DNA of 64,000 nucleotides from Candidatus Dormiibacterota bacterium. GTDB taxonomy: Bacteria; Acidobacteriota; Polarisedimenticolia; Gp22-AA2. The notes below the pieces were generated by a model. That model saw only the letters and a list, made by a program, of their open reading frames with translations, made no database searches and was not told the origin of the DNA. Both the position numbers and the translations under genes were made by a program. This document shows, piece after piece, positions 37,762 to 46,618 of this stretch. Every line of letters begins with the position of its first letter. Position 1 is the stretch's first letter. The stretch spans positions 1-64,000 of the forward strand of contig DASQAT010000039.1 of NCBI GenBank assembly GCA_035635555.1, given 5' to 3'.

Positions 37762-39489
37762 CTAGTCCCGTTCCGCCACACCCGGCCTGAACACGGACCG
37801 GAAGGAGGGGACGCCGGGTCCGGCGGCGGGCGCGAGCCCCGCTGCGTCCATCCCGACCGGTTTCGCCCCTTTCCGTTTCACCGCGTGGGCGGTCTTGATC
37901 ATGCCGTAGCGGCTCAGAAGGTAGTTGCGGGCGAAGTGCGCCGCGGCGCCGGGCAGATCGTGCGCCGGTCCGCGGAAGCGGCGGAGGATGCCGGTCAGGG
38001 AATAGGCTTCCCGCAGGAAGTAGTAGTACCCCTCCTGAAGCTGGTCGATCGTCATCCCCTTCGGGCGGACCAGGACGTGCGCCCCGTCGAACAGGGGCCA
38101 GTTGTAGTCCATGGCGGTGTCGGACCGGGTCGGGCAGAGAGCCCACGGCAGGAAATCGTCCCCGGCGACCGCGTCCTTGAAGGTGCCGGTGCCGGGATAG
38201 GGCTGGATGATGTTGGCGACGATGAAGTCGATCCCCGTGCGGTAGATGAACTCGAGCGTCCGGTCGAAGCTCGTGGCATCGTCTCCGTCCAGCCCGAAGA
38301 CGAACGCCCCCATGATGTTGATCCCGGCATCGTGCACGCGCCGCACCATCTCGCGCATGGACGCCGTGTCGTTGGACCACTTGTCGAGGCCGTCGATCGC
38401 CGTCTGGCTGACCGACTCGATACCCAGGAAGAGATCGCGGCAGCCGCTGTCGTAGGCCGCCTTCAGGAGCTCGGGCTTCTCGGCGAGGTCGATGGTCAGC
38501 TCGGCGGCCCAGGGACGGCCGAGAGGACGGATCGCATCGCACAGCGCCTGGAAGGACCCGGCGGCGTTGTACAGGTTGTCGTCCCAGAAGAAGAACTGGC
38601 GGCTGAATCCGGGCCCCATGCGGGCGATCAGGCGGTCGCCGTACACCGAGCCGAGAACGGGCAGCTTGACGAGGGTCTTGAGCAGGGTGTTGTACAGGCC
38701 CGGTGGCAGCGTGTCGATCGTGTCCCTGGTGCAGACCGGACCCTGGCTCTGAATCTCGTCCGCGACGTCCGCCACGTCGCGGTTCCTGACGGTCGGTCCG
38801 TTGGTCAGGAAGACGGCGCAGAAATGACAGTCGAGCTTGCAGCCGCGCGCGAAGGTCGTGGAAGCGACGATCTGCTGCGGGCGGCGTCTCAATCCCTCCC
38901 AGATTCCCATGTCGAGGGCGAGCGTGCCGCGATCACGGATCCGGTCGAAGGTCGCCCGGTAGAGCGGCCGCACGGGCCGCCCCGCCTTGATGTCCCCGAG
39001 AAGGGCCGCGGCCGCCCACTCCCCCTCACCGGCGACCACGGCGTCGACGTGCCCGCGTCGCGTCCCTTCCTCCGGGACCGCCGAGGCGTGCGGTCCGCCG
39101 AAGACGACGGTGAGAGGCCTGCCGGCGGCCGCCCACGCGGCGCGCGCCTCGCGAGCCCGTCGGTAGGCCTCGCGCGCCGAGTTGGTGTAGGCCGTGACGA
39201 ACAGGACGTCGTGATCTCCTCGATCCAGATCGACCTTGTCGCGCAGGATCTCCTCGAACGAGATCGGTCCCTCGATCTTGTCGTGCTGCACCGCGACGCG
39301 CGTGGCCGTGGTCAGGACGCCGTTTTTTCGAAGGAACCCGATCAGGTAGGGAAAGCCGATCCCCGGGCTCCGCACGAAGGGCCCGATCGAGCGCTCCAGA
39401 TGTCCGAGGAGACCCCTGCGGCGAAGCGGCTCGTCGACGACGTAGGAGTCGCGCGGGGTCATGCAGATCAGATTGCCGATCGTCGGCAT
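37762..39489 (-). CDS. B12-binding radical SAM protein
   Basis: A 575-aa cytoplasmic enzyme. The N-terminal part (about 45-170) is a cobalamin-binding Rossmann domain (VLFVTAYTNSA, VVFGGPHASAVPEEG, AVVAGEGEW). The radical SAM core follows with the iron-sulfur triad Cys217, Cys221 and Cys224 (FARGCKLDCHFCAVF) and later FFWDDNLYN, LFLGIESVSQ and GAFVFGLDGDD. Such proteins methylate or rearrange unactivated carbons in lipids, pigments or natural products; similar ones modify hopanoids and chlorins. Near the end NYLLSRYGMIK and a basic, Pro-rich tail are found. ATG 39489 is chosen as the first codon of the conserved part; the longer frame is not coding. No biosynthetic partner is adjacent, so the substrate is open. 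Confidence 0.88.
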   Translation of the reverse strand: MPTIGNLICMTPRDSYVVDEPLRRRGLLGHLERSIGPFVRSPGIGFPYLIGFLRKNGVLTTATRVAVQHDKIEGPISFEEILRDKVDLDRGDHDVLFVTAYTNSAREAYRRAREARAAWAAAGRPLTVVFGGPHASAVPEEGTRRGHVDAVVAGEGEWAAAALLGDIKAGRPVRPLYRATFDRIRDRGTLALDMGIWEGLRRRPQQIVASTTFARGCKLDCHFCAVFLTNGPTVRNRDVADVADEIQSQGPVCTRDTIDTLPPGLYNTLLKTLVKLPVLGSVYGDRLIARMGPGFSRQFFFWDDNLYNAAGSFQALCDAIRPLGRPWAAELTIDLAEKPELLKAAYDSGCRDLFLGIESVSQTAIDGLDKWSNDTASMREMVRRVHDAGINIMGAFVFGLDGDDATSFDRTLEFIYRTGIDFIVANIIQPYPGTGTFKDAVAGDDFLPWALCPTRSDTAMDYNWPLFDGAHVLVRPKGMTIDQLQEGYYYFLREAYSLTGILRRFRGPAHDLPGAAAHFARNYLLSRYGMIKTAHAVKRKGAKPVGMDAAGLAPAAGPGVPSFRSVFRPGVAERD

Positions 39490-39780
39490 ACGTATTTCCC
39501 CCGGGATGCGCAGACCCGCGCGCCGGCGAAACTTTATCCCGGTGGGAATCGGAATGCAACACGGGAGATGCTCCGGACCCTTTTTCATTGACTGGGAGAC
39601 CCAGGTCCGGTAGGATGCTTGGCGCACGCCTCGGATTGACTTCCGCACAGGTTGACCACGACGTGCCGCAGGGAGTTCCACTTTAATATTTCCGTGCACC
39701 CGATGTCGGGTTGAGGAAGAAGGATGGAGAGGACGGGCAATCATGCCCGCGCCTCGCTCGCGCGATACAGGAGAAGCAAC

Positions 39781-39984
39781 ATGGCCAGAGGCAAGGTGAA
39801 GTGGTTCAACGACGCGAAGGGTTTCGGGTTCATCAGTCCGGACGACGGTTCGAAGGACGTCTTCGTCCATCACTCCGCCATCAGCATGCCGGGGTTCAAG
39901 AGTCTCGCCGAGGGACAGGCGGTGGACTTCGACATCGTGCAGGGGCAGAAAGGCCCGGCCGCCGCGAACGTCCGCCCGGTCTGA
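39781..39984 (+). CDS. CspA-family cold-shock protein
   Basis: A 67-aa single OB-fold RNA chaperone. Both nucleic-acid-binding motifs are present: [10 protein letters not shown] (RNP1) and VFVHHSAI (RNP2), with the usual start [17 protein letters not shown] precedes the ATG by 8 bases; longer in-frame starts lack conservation. About 290 bases separate it from the divergent radical SAM gene, room for the long structured leader typical of cold-shock genes, and the AT-rich word TTTAATATTT at 39682-39691 may hold a -10 element, but I cannot define a full promoter. The RRM protein gene follows 7 bases later. Confidence 0.93.
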   Translation: MARGKVKWFNDAKGFGFISPDDGSKDVFVHHSAISMPGFKSLAEGQAVDFDIVQGQKGPAAANVRPV

Positions 39985-39991
39985 CGCCACC

Positions 39992-40378
39992 ATGGGACGG
40001 AAACTGTTCGTAGGCAATCTTTCTTTCGAGACGTCGGACGACGATCTGAAGGAGGCGTTCTCGAGAGTGGGGGCGTGCGAGATGGCCGCGGTCATCAAGG
40101 ACCGGATCAGCGGCCGATCGCGCGGCTTCGGCTTCGTCGAGATGGGCACGGACGAAGAGGCGCAGCGCGCCATCACCGAGCTGAACGGGAAGGATCTCCG
40201 GGGAAGGAACATCAGCGTCAGCGAGGCACGGGAGCGTTCCGAGAGCAGGGGACCGCGCCCCGCGATGGGTGGGTCGGGTGGCTCGCGCTTCGGGGACAAC
40301 CGGCCTCCCGCCGGCCCCCGCTTCCGGAAGGACGGCGGCAGCCGCCGCGGCGTCCGGGCGAGGAAGCGCAGCCTCTGA
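39992..40378 (+). CDS. RRM-domain RNA-binding protein
   Basis: A 128-aa protein with one RNA recognition motif (about 3-80): RNP2 KLFVGNLSF and RNP1 GRSRGFGFVEM, both with the aromatic RNA-stacking residues. The remaining 45 residues are Gly-, Arg- and Pro-rich and end in a basic RRGVRARKRSL, a disordered RNA-contact tail. Bacterial RRM proteins of this kind are usually cold- or stress-linked. It sits 7 bases after a cold-shock gene and is followed by another short basic protein, so the three look like a small RNA-binding operon. Confidence 0.9.
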   Translation: MGRKLFVGNLSFETSDDDLKEAFSRVGACEMAAVIKDRISGRSRGFGFVEMGTDEEAQRAITELNGKDLRGRNISVSEARERSESRGPRPAMGGSGGSRFGDNRPPAGPRFRKDGGSRRGVRARKRSL

Positions 40379-40453
40379 TCGGCCGGGTCAAACGGTGGTT
40401 TCTGAGGCCCGGGTGCTCTCGCGGGGCCGGAACGAGCGCGAGGTGAGTCCGCC

Positions 40454-40666
40454 GTGGCAAGACGATCGGGTTCGACCTTCAAGAAGCGCCAGAAGGAAAT
40501 GGCGAGGCAGCAGCGCCAGCAGGACAAGCTGGCCCGCCGTCTGCAGAAGAAGAAGGAGCAGAAGGACCTGCCCCCCGGAGAGTTCCCCGGAGAGGCTCCC
40601 GGGGAGGATCCGGACATCGCCGGCATCCGTCCCGGACCGCAGCCGCCGCTCGAAGACGAACTGTAA
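40454..40666 (+). CDS. Small highly charged protein of unknown function
   Basis: A 70-aa protein starting at GTG 40454 with GAGGTGAG 6-13 bases upstream. The first 40 residues are Lys/Arg/Gln-rich and helical (KKRQKEMARQQRQQDKLARR), the rest is acidic and Pro/Gly-rich (PPGEFPGEAPGEDPDIAG). No domain is recognised. Short proteins of the same composition (KRQKE start, charged middle) are found next to RNA-binding genes in several phyla. It may bind RNA or ribosomes, an inference from composition and from the cold-shock and RRM genes before it. Confidence 0.65.
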   Translation: MARRSGSTFKKRQKEMARQQRQQDKLARRLQKKKEQKDLPPGEFPGEAPGEDPDIAGIRPGPQPPLEDEL

Positions 40667-40725
40667 TCTACGCCGACGTACCCGCCCCCCCGCCCGAGTG
40701 CGGAGCCCGGTTTTTCGTTAGCGCG

Positions 40726-40759
40726 AAAAAAAGGCCCCGATCGCGCGGCGACCGGGGCC
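40726..40759 (-). terminator. Rho-independent terminator for the outer-membrane barrel gene
   Basis: On the minus strand GGCCCCG (40759-40753) and CGGGGCC (40739-40733) form a GC-rich hairpin followed directly by seven T (40732-40726). It lies about 45 bases after the stop of the gene ending at 40805. The TTTTTCG at 40711-40717 can pair with the A-rich strand, so the element may also stop transcripts coming from the converging small basic protein gene. Confidence 0.75.
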
Positions 40760-40804
40760 CAACGTGACAGGTCTTTTTCCGGACTGACTTGCCTGCGGCG
40801 CGGC

Positions 40805-41386
40805 TTAGCGTCCCCCGAGCTTCCAGGTGATGCCGGCCGAGACGGTGGTGAAGGTGGTGCTGTCGGAGAAGGTGTTCTCCTTCATGAGCGCCAGATCGGC
40901 GCGGAACGCCATCGTCTTGGTCTTGCCGAAGAAGATCCGCGTCCCGCCGCCGACCTGATAGGCAACACCGTTGTCGCTGACCGAGGACCCGGTGCTGGGG
41001 TCGACCGAGATGTCGGCGCGGCCGATGCCGGCCATCACGTACGGCATGTACTCCTTGTTGCGCGGATGGAAGTTCATGACGCCGTTGACCATGTACAGCC
41101 GCATCGTCGAGTTCACGCTCGTCCCGGCAACATCGCCGCTCTCGGAAGACGACGCGATCTGCCCTTCAATCTGCCACTGGTCGTTCAGGTGATATCCGCC
41201 GCGGACGCCGAGGAACTGGGCCGAGTCGCTGCCCGTGGCGTTCGAGTTGTTGACGTCGGCCTGGGCGACCTCGAAGCCGATCTCGCCCGTGTTGGCCGAC
41301 TTGTTGGCTGGCTTGCTGGTGGCGGCGAACGCCGGCGCCCCGAGCGCCACTACGACGAACAATGCAAAGCAAAGGATCCGCTTCAT
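40805..41386 (-). CDS. Small outer-membrane beta-barrel protein
   Basis: A 193-aa exported protein with a clean signal peptide (MKRILCFALFVVVALGAPAFA). The mature part is an eight-strand-type barrel of the OmpW/outer-membrane beta-barrel (PF13505) class: GEIGFEVAQADVN, FLGVRGGYHLNDQWQIEGQI, YMPYVMAGIGRADI, FRADLALMKE, ending ITWKLGGR. GGGAGG stands 8 bases before the ATG and a strong terminator follows. The 234-base region upstream is otherwise free of genes. Likely abundant and independently regulated; function unknown. Confidence 0.85.
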   Translation of the reverse strand: MKRILCFALFVVVALGAPAFAATSKPANKSANTGEIGFEVAQADVNNSNATGSDSAQFLGVRGGYHLNDQWQIEGQIASSSESGDVAGTSVNSTMRLYMVNGVMNFHPRNKEYMPYVMAGIGRADISVDPSTGSSVSDNGVAYQVGGGTRIFFGKTKTMAFRADLALMKENTFSDSTTFTTVSAGITWKLGGR

Positions 41387-41620
41387 CAGGTGTCCTCCCT
41401 TTCGGTGAATTGAACTGCGTCCCAGACCCGGAAGGTGTGATTTCCCGGGAATCTCAGCGAAGTCGCACCTCCCCTCCTTTCGTCCGGGGCGTAAAACTAG
41501 GTACGCGGAGGGGGCCGATCAAGCGAATGACGAAAACGTGGCGCAGTCGATCCGGGCCCGCGTTTCATTCGTGAAATCCACGTCCGGAGCGGGTTTGCCC
41601 GGAAGCGGGACGGGACCAGG

Positions 41621-43372
41621 CTACTGCGGGATCGGTGAGGCGAGGTCGGGGGAGCGGTACGCTTCCCGGCCGCCGACGAGGGTGAGAAGGACGCGCGCGT
41701 CCTTGATCCTGTCCGGCGCCAGGTCGAACAGGTTGTCCGACAGGACGATCACATCGGCGTACTTGCCTGCTTCGATGGACCCGCGGTTCCCCTCCACGAA
41801 GTTCGCGTACGCCCCCTGGATCGTGTAGGCGCGCAGGGCGCTTACGAGGTCGATCGTCTGCTCGGGGATCCACCCGCCGGGAGGCCGCCCGTCCAGCCCC
41901 TTGCGCGTGAGCGCCGTGTAGATCCCCACGAGCGGATCCATCTCCGCCACGTTCCAGTCGCTGGCGAAGGCCAGGGTCGCGCCGGAATCCCGCAGGCTGC
42001 GGAACGCCCAGGCGTACCGGGAACGCTCGGGCCCGATGTTCATCGCCCATTTTCCGGTGATGTCCGGGGCGCAGTGGCGGGGCTGCATGCACGCGACGAC
42101 GCCGAGCGCCTTGAAGCGGGGAATGTCCTCGGGAGACAGGCACTCGATGTGGACCAGCTGGTGCCGGCTGTCTCGCGGGCCGTTCTGCTCGCGGGCGTAC
42201 TGCAGGGCGTCGAGCGCCGTGCGGATCCCCCGGTCCCCGATCGCGTGGATGAACATCTGAAACTTCATCCGATCGATGCGGGCCACGACGGTCTTGAACT
42301 CGTCGGGCGGGTAGAGCGTCGCGCCCCGTTCACCGGGGCTGTCGCTGTAAGGCTCGAGCATGGCCGCCGTGTGCGGCTCGACGACGTCATCGATGTAGAG
42401 CTTGACCGCGGCGACCCGGAGGACGTCGTCGTCGAATCGCCGCCGCGCTTCGTCGAAGCGCGCGAGCTCGGACTCCGGTGTCCCTCGCGGGTGATACAGG
42501 GCGATCTGCAGGCGGGAATTCAAGATCCCGTCCTGCCGCGCCCGGCTGAAGAGCGAAAGGTCTTCCAGAAACGCCTGCGGCTCGACGATCGTGGTGATGC
42601 CGAACCGGGACGCGACCTCGAGATTCCGCTTCAGGCGCCCGAAACGGCGCCCCGCCGACCAGGACGGCAGGATCTGTCGCAGCGCCTGCTGCCCAGCGAC
42701 TGACAGCCCCATGGTCGCGAACGACCTGAGGATGCCCGTCGGCTCCCCCGTGCGCGGGTCCTTGTCGACCTCTCCGTACGGCAGGCTGGCGGTGGTGCGG
42801 GTGATCCCCAGCCTCTTCAGGGCGGCGCGATTCAGCCAGACGGTATGGACGTCGTAGGACACCAGGAAGGCCGGCCGGTCGCCGGTCGCGACCTCGAGGT
42901 CACGCCAGGTCGGCAGGGCCCCACCGGGAAAGACGGAGTAGTTCCAGCCTTCCCCCTCGATCCATCCTCCCTCCCGCTGGGTGGCGACCGCGAACCGCAC
43001 GCGCTGGTAGATTTCGCGGGGCGAGCGGACATCCGACAGCTGCAGCACGTCCGGGTCGGACCCGAAGGTGATGTGGTTGTGGCTGTCGATGAATCCCGGA
43101 AGGACGAGACGTCCCCGCACATCGAGGACCCGGGTCCGGCTCGATACGAAGCGAAGGATCTCGGCGTCGCTGCCCGTTGCCAGGATACGATCGTCCTTGA
43201 TGGCAACCGCCTCGGTCCACGGCCGCGCCGGATCCACGGTGTAGATCTTCGCGTCGTGGATGACCAGGTCGGCCGTCTCCTGGCGCGGGACGCCGCACGC
43301 CGCGCTGAGAGCGAGGAGAACCGGGGCGAGGAGCCCCGTCCGGCGGGACAATCCGCACCCGGTCCCGTTCAT
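41621..43372 (-). CDS. Exported amidohydrolase (YtcJ-like) lipoprotein
   Basis: A 583-aa metal-dependent hydrolase of the YtcJ/N-substituted formamide deformylase-like group. The signal ends at the lipobox-like LSAAC (Cys near residue 26). Metal motifs are GFIDSHNHITF near 95, KLYIDDVVEPHTAA carrying a Lys on its strand, FIHAIGDRGI, HIECLSPEDIPRF and LAFASDWNVAEMDPL. The last region (YTIQGAYANFVEGNRGSIE and GKYADVIVLSDN) is the composite beta-sandwich typical of urease-like amidohydrolases. Substrate cannot be predicted. Divergent from the zinc-ribbon protease cluster with 101 bases between. Confidence 0.88.
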   Translation of the reverse strand: MNGTGCGLSRRTGLLAPVLLALSAACGVPRQETADLVIHDAKIYTVDPARPWTEAVAIKDDRILATGSDAEILRFVSSRTRVLDVRGRLVLPGFIDSHNHITFGSDPDVLQLSDVRSPREIYQRVRFAVATQREGGWIEGEGWNYSVFPGGALPTWRDLEVATGDRPAFLVSYDVHTVWLNRAALKRLGITRTTASLPYGEVDKDPRTGEPTGILRSFATMGLSVAGQQALRQILPSWSAGRRFGRLKRNLEVASRFGITTIVEPQAFLEDLSLFSRARQDGILNSRLQIALYHPRGTPESELARFDEARRRFDDDVLRVAAVKLYIDDVVEPHTAAMLEPYSDSPGERGATLYPPDEFKTVVARIDRMKFQMFIHAIGDRGIRTALDALQYAREQNGPRDSRHQLVHIECLSPEDIPRFKALGVVACMQPRHCAPDITGKWAMNIGPERSRYAWAFRSLRDSGATLAFASDWNVAEMDPLVGIYTALTRKGLDGRPPGGWIPEQTIDLVSALRAYTIQGAYANFVEGNRGSIEAGKYADVIVLSDNLFDLAPDRIKDARVLLTLVGGREAYRSPDLASPIPQ

Positions 43373-43411
43373 GGGCGTCCCCGAGGCCGCATCCGCCCGA
43401 GCCTACCACCC

Positions 43412-43441
43412 TTGCGCCAATCCGAAGCTTCCGCCTAGAAT
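43412..43441 (+). promoter_or_regulatory. Putative promoter of the zinc-ribbon/HtrA cluster
   Basis: TTGCGC (43412-43417) and TAGAAT (43436-43441) are separated by 18 bases and lie 33 bases before the first ATG of the cluster. The -10 matches 5 of 6 consensus bases, the -35 only 3 of 6. Confidence 0.4.
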
Positions 43442-43473
43442 ATCTCACACGATCGGCCCCCTGGAGACGGGGA

Positions 43474-45060
43474 ATGCCCCGCAAACCGGTGCAACGTCGC
43501 GGCCCGAGACTGCTGACGGTCTTCCTTCTTGCCTGTACGCTCACGGCCCCGTCCCGTTCCGCCGACGATCCCTCCTTTCATTACTGCCCGGTCTGCGGAG
43601 CGCAGAACCGCGCCGAAAACCGCTTCTGCATGAAGGACGGCACCCCTCTGCCGGCGATCGACCCCGAGCGCCGGGTGCAGGGCTTCGTCCGCTCGCCGGG
43701 AACGATCTCCCCGGACGAGATCCAGCAGGTCATGCGCCGCGTCTCGGAGTCGGTGGTGCGCATCCGGGTACGGACCAAGACGACCTACAAGTACCCGATG
43801 ACCTATTGGAAGGACGAGGAGGCCGAGTACTACCACCGGGCGATGCTCGGCAAGATCGAGACGTCGGACAGTGACAGCCGCTTCGCCGGCTCCGGCTTCG
43901 TCATCAGCCCGGACGGCCAGATCGTGACCAACGCGCATGTCGCCAGCCCCGACGGCATGCAGGCCGACCTCACCGTCGAAACGCAGGACGGCAGGAGTTT
44001 CCCCGCGCGCCTGCTCGGCGTGGACGTCCCGAGCGATCTGGCGCTCCTGAAGATCGACACCAACGCGCTGGCGCCCCTCGCGTGGGGCGACTCGGGCGCG
44101 ATTCGGGTGGGGCAGGAGACCTGGGTGATTGGGAACCCGCTGAACATCGGAATCTCGATCGCCCGCGGCACGATGTCAGGGATCGCCGGGACGCGGGTCG
44201 GGATGAATCAGGTCGAGTCGTTCGTGCACTCCGACGCACACTTCACCCACGGCAACAGCGGAGGTCCCCTCGTGGACGTGCAGGGGCAGGTGATCGGGGT
44301 GAGCGACATCGTATTCTCCAGCGAGAAGGGACAGGGCTATTCGATCCCGTCCCGGATGGCGCGGCTGGTGGTCGACCGTCTGGCGAAGGACGGACGGTAC
44401 GAGAGGGGATTCATCGGCGTGCAGGTCCGCTCGGTGGACTCCGACGCCATCAAGAAATTCGCTCTTTCGAGGACCGACGGCTCGGTCGTGGAGTACGTGC
44501 TGCCGGACTCGCCGGCCGGCAGGGCCGGTCTCAAGCCGGGGGACGTGCTGTACGGCGTCAACGGCCATCAGGTGGCATCGACCTATCTCCTCCAGGAGGC
44601 GGTGTCCAGCGTGGGCGCCGGGGCCGCAGTGAGACTCGCGCTCGACCGGCAGGGCAAGACCCTTGAACTGCCGGTGACGACCACCGGGCGTCCGGCGGCG
44701 CCCCGCGTCGATCCGCTCGAGGACATGCAGAACTATCTTCGCCTGCACTTCGAGGAGGACGTGAAACGGAAACAGGTGATGATTCGCGACCCCTACCGTT
44801 CGCGCCGCGCGCCCGGTCTTTACGATGGCTTCCGGGTCAAGAGCGTGCTGCCGGCCCAGGACTGGCCCGAGGAGCCGATCACCCTGAGCTACTACAAGAC
44901 GCACGCGAGGCCGATCCCGATCGACAGCCTCGACGATCTGAGGTCGGCGCTGAAGCGTGCCTACCGCGGCGGAAAAATGGCCGCCACGTTCGAGATCGAC
45001 AACCCGTCAGCCCCCGTCGCATCGTTGGTGTTCGATGAGCTCTGGCCGATCATCCTCTAG
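43474..45060 (+). CDS. Zinc-ribbon HtrA-like serine protease with PDZ domain (intact triad)
   Basis: A 528-aa exported or membrane-anchored protein. After a hydrophobic N-terminus (about 13-30) comes a short ribbon, YCPVCGAQNRAENRFCMKDG, with Cys38, Cys41 and Cys52 but Asp where the fourth Cys is usual. A trypsin-like domain (about 85-300) has all three catalytic residues: His155 (VTNAHVASP), Asp188 (PSDLALLKID) and Ser262 (HGNSGGPLVD). A PDZ domain follows (about 310-400; LPDSPAGRAGLKPGDVLYGV), then a C-terminal domain of about 120 residues shared with the two paralogs downstream. DegP/HtrA enzymes degrade misfolded envelope proteins. GGAGA stands before the ATG. First gene of a three-gene cluster; the next ATG lies inside its last codons. 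Confidence 0.88.
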   Translation: MPRKPVQRRGPRLLTVFLLACTLTAPSRSADDPSFHYCPVCGAQNRAENRFCMKDGTPLPAIDPERRVQGFVRSPGTISPDEIQQVMRRVSESVVRIRVRTKTTYKYPMTYWKDEEAEYYHRAMLGKIETSDSDSRFAGSGFVISPDGQIVTNAHVASPDGMQADLTVETQDGRSFPARLLGVDVPSDLALLKIDTNALAPLAWGDSGAIRVGQETWVIGNPLNIGISIARGTMSGIAGTRVGMNQVESFVHSDAHFTHGNSGGPLVDVQGQVIGVSDIVFSSEKGQGYSIPSRMARLVVDRLAKDGRYERGFIGVQVRSVDSDAIKKFALSRTDGSVVEYVLPDSPAGRAGLKPGDVLYGVNGHQVASTYLLQEAVSSVGAGAAVRLALDRQGKTLELPVTTTGRPAAPRVDPLEDMQNYLRLHFEEDVKRKQVMIRDPYRSRRAPGLYDGFRVKSVLPAQDWPEEPITLSYYKTHARPIPIDSLDDLRSALKRAYRGGKMAATFEIDNPSAPVASLVFDELWPIIL

Positions 45061-46591
45061 CCGCCCTGCGCCGCGCCGGCGCCCCGGGGCGGCGGTCCTG
45101 ACCCTGGCCGCCGGTCTCGTCGGGAGCGGCCTGTTCGCCCAGAATGCTCTGCCGCCGCCGCCCGAAAGCCTCGAGGCCACTCCGACGCCGGCGCCGCTCC
45201 CGAAGCCGCCCGGTCCGAAGCTCTCGACCTGCCCGCGGTGCGGTTATCTGTGCGATCCTGCCTGGCACTACTGCGTCGCCTGTGGATGGGACATGACAAG
45301 GCTCATTGGAGAGGCGGAGGAGAGCCGCCTGCAGGCGATCGCGCGCGCCTCGATGGGCGTCATCGTGGGCGGCCGGCGGAACCGCTTCTCGACCGCGTTC
45401 CCTTTTGGAGGCCCGGGACTGTGGCTGACGAACGCGCGCTTTCTGATCGGCGCCGACGAAAGCAAGCTGAGGGTGCGCTCGTACAACAATCGGGAGTATC
45501 CCGCCTCGATCGTGGGATACGACCTGCCCTCCGGGGTGGGCGTGCTGAAGGCGGACATTCCAGCCGTGCCTTCGATTCAGGTCGCACAGACGGTTCCGGC
45601 TCCGCCCGAGTCCTCGTGGGCGGTCTGCTTCCCGGTGGTTTTCGAGGACGACGTGGTTCGATATCTCCCGGTATCCCTCCACCGCGGCCACCTGACCGCC
45701 ACCGGCCAGGCCGGCACCTTTCAGGTTTCGTTCGAAAACCTGCTGCGGACCGATCACTCGATCGAGGACGGCTGCTCGGGCGGCCCTCTGGTCGACTCGC
45801 GGGGACGAATCGCCGGGATGATCCTGGGGAGTCCGGACGACGGCATCACCTACGCGCTGCCGCTCGACGGTCTGCAGGACATCGTCGCATCCCTCGTCCG
45901 GCACGAACAGCCCGTCCGGCCGTTCTTCGGCATCGGTCTTTCTGCTCCCGATGAGCGGCGGCGCGCGAAATTCGGCCTCGACGGCGGCGCGGGCCAGCCG
46001 CTGATCTCCTATCTCATTCCGGGTTCGCCCTCGGTCCAGGCCGGGCTCCGTCCGGGGGACCTCCTCCTGCAGGTCGGAGGGGAGAAGATCACGACCATTT
46101 GGGAGGCGGGAAAGAGGCTGCTGGCGGCGCCGCCCGGCGGTGCCGGCGTGACGCTGATGGTCGCGCGCGGCAACACCGAGACCCGGGTGACCGTGACGCC
46201 GGCGAAGCGGCCGGAGCGCGTGATGCTCGACCCGATCGATGAGCTGCAGGAGACGCTCGAGGTGAATCTCAAGGAGGTCACCACCGGACCGGGCGCGCAG
46301 CAGGGACTGGTGGTCACCAACATGGTGCGAGGCGGCCGGGGGGAGAAGGGGCATTACAAGGACGGCGACATCATCACGGCGGTCGACAAGAAATCGGTCA
46401 AGACGTTCGCGACGTTCGACGAGACCATCCGGACGAAGTTCAAGGAGATCTTCGCGGACGGACCCGTGAGCGACAAGCGCTTCGCCTCCTCCTACGTCGT
46501 GACGCTGGAGGTCCGCAAGGAAGGGGACGAGAAGGTGACGCGGGATTACGTGAACCTGTTTCCCGATTTCCTGGCGCCACCCGTGTACTAG
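45035..46591 (+). CDS. Zinc-ribbon HtrA-like PDZ protein, degenerate catalytic triad (copy 2)
   Basis: A 518-aa paralog of the preceding gene, overlapping its end by 26 bases. The N-terminus is a signal/anchor (about 18-36) and a Pro-rich linker. The zinc ribbon is complete: Cys66, Cys69, Cys80, Cys83 (CPRCGY and CVACG). In the trypsin-like domain the catalytic His is Arg135 (LTNARFLIG) and the Asp position is Gly167 (PSGVGVLKAD), while Ser248 remains (GCSGGPLVDS). It therefore should not cleave peptides. The PDZ domain (LIPGSPSVQAGLRPGDLLLQV) is intact and is followed by the cluster-specific C-terminal domain (HYKDGDIITAVDKKSV). Probably a scaffold or regulator of the active copy. Confidence 0.87.
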   Translation: MSSGRSSSSRPAPRRRPGAAVLTLAAGLVGSGLFAQNALPPPPESLEATPTPAPLPKPPGPKLSTCPRCGYLCDPAWHYCVACGWDMTRLIGEAEESRLQAIARASMGVIVGGRRNRFSTAFPFGGPGLWLTNARFLIGADESKLRVRSYNNREYPASIVGYDLPSGVGVLKADIPAVPSIQVAQTVPAPPESSWAVCFPVVFEDDVVRYLPVSLHRGHLTATGQAGTFQVSFENLLRTDHSIEDGCSGGPLVDSRGRIAGMILGSPDDGITYALPLDGLQDIVASLVRHEQPVRPFFGIGLSAPDERRRAKFGLDGGAGQPLISYLIPGSPSVQAGLRPGDLLLQVGGEKITTIWEAGKRLLAAPPGGAGVTLMVARGNTETRVTVTPAKRPERVMLDPIDELQETLEVNLKEVTTGPGAQQGLVVTNMVRGGRGEKGHYKDGDIITAVDKKSVKTFATFDETIRTKFKEIFADGPVSDKRFASSYVVTLEVRKEGDEKVTRDYVNLFPDFLAPPVY

Positions 46592-46618
46592 GGGTGCGTC
46601 CGCAGGAGACAGTCCAGG

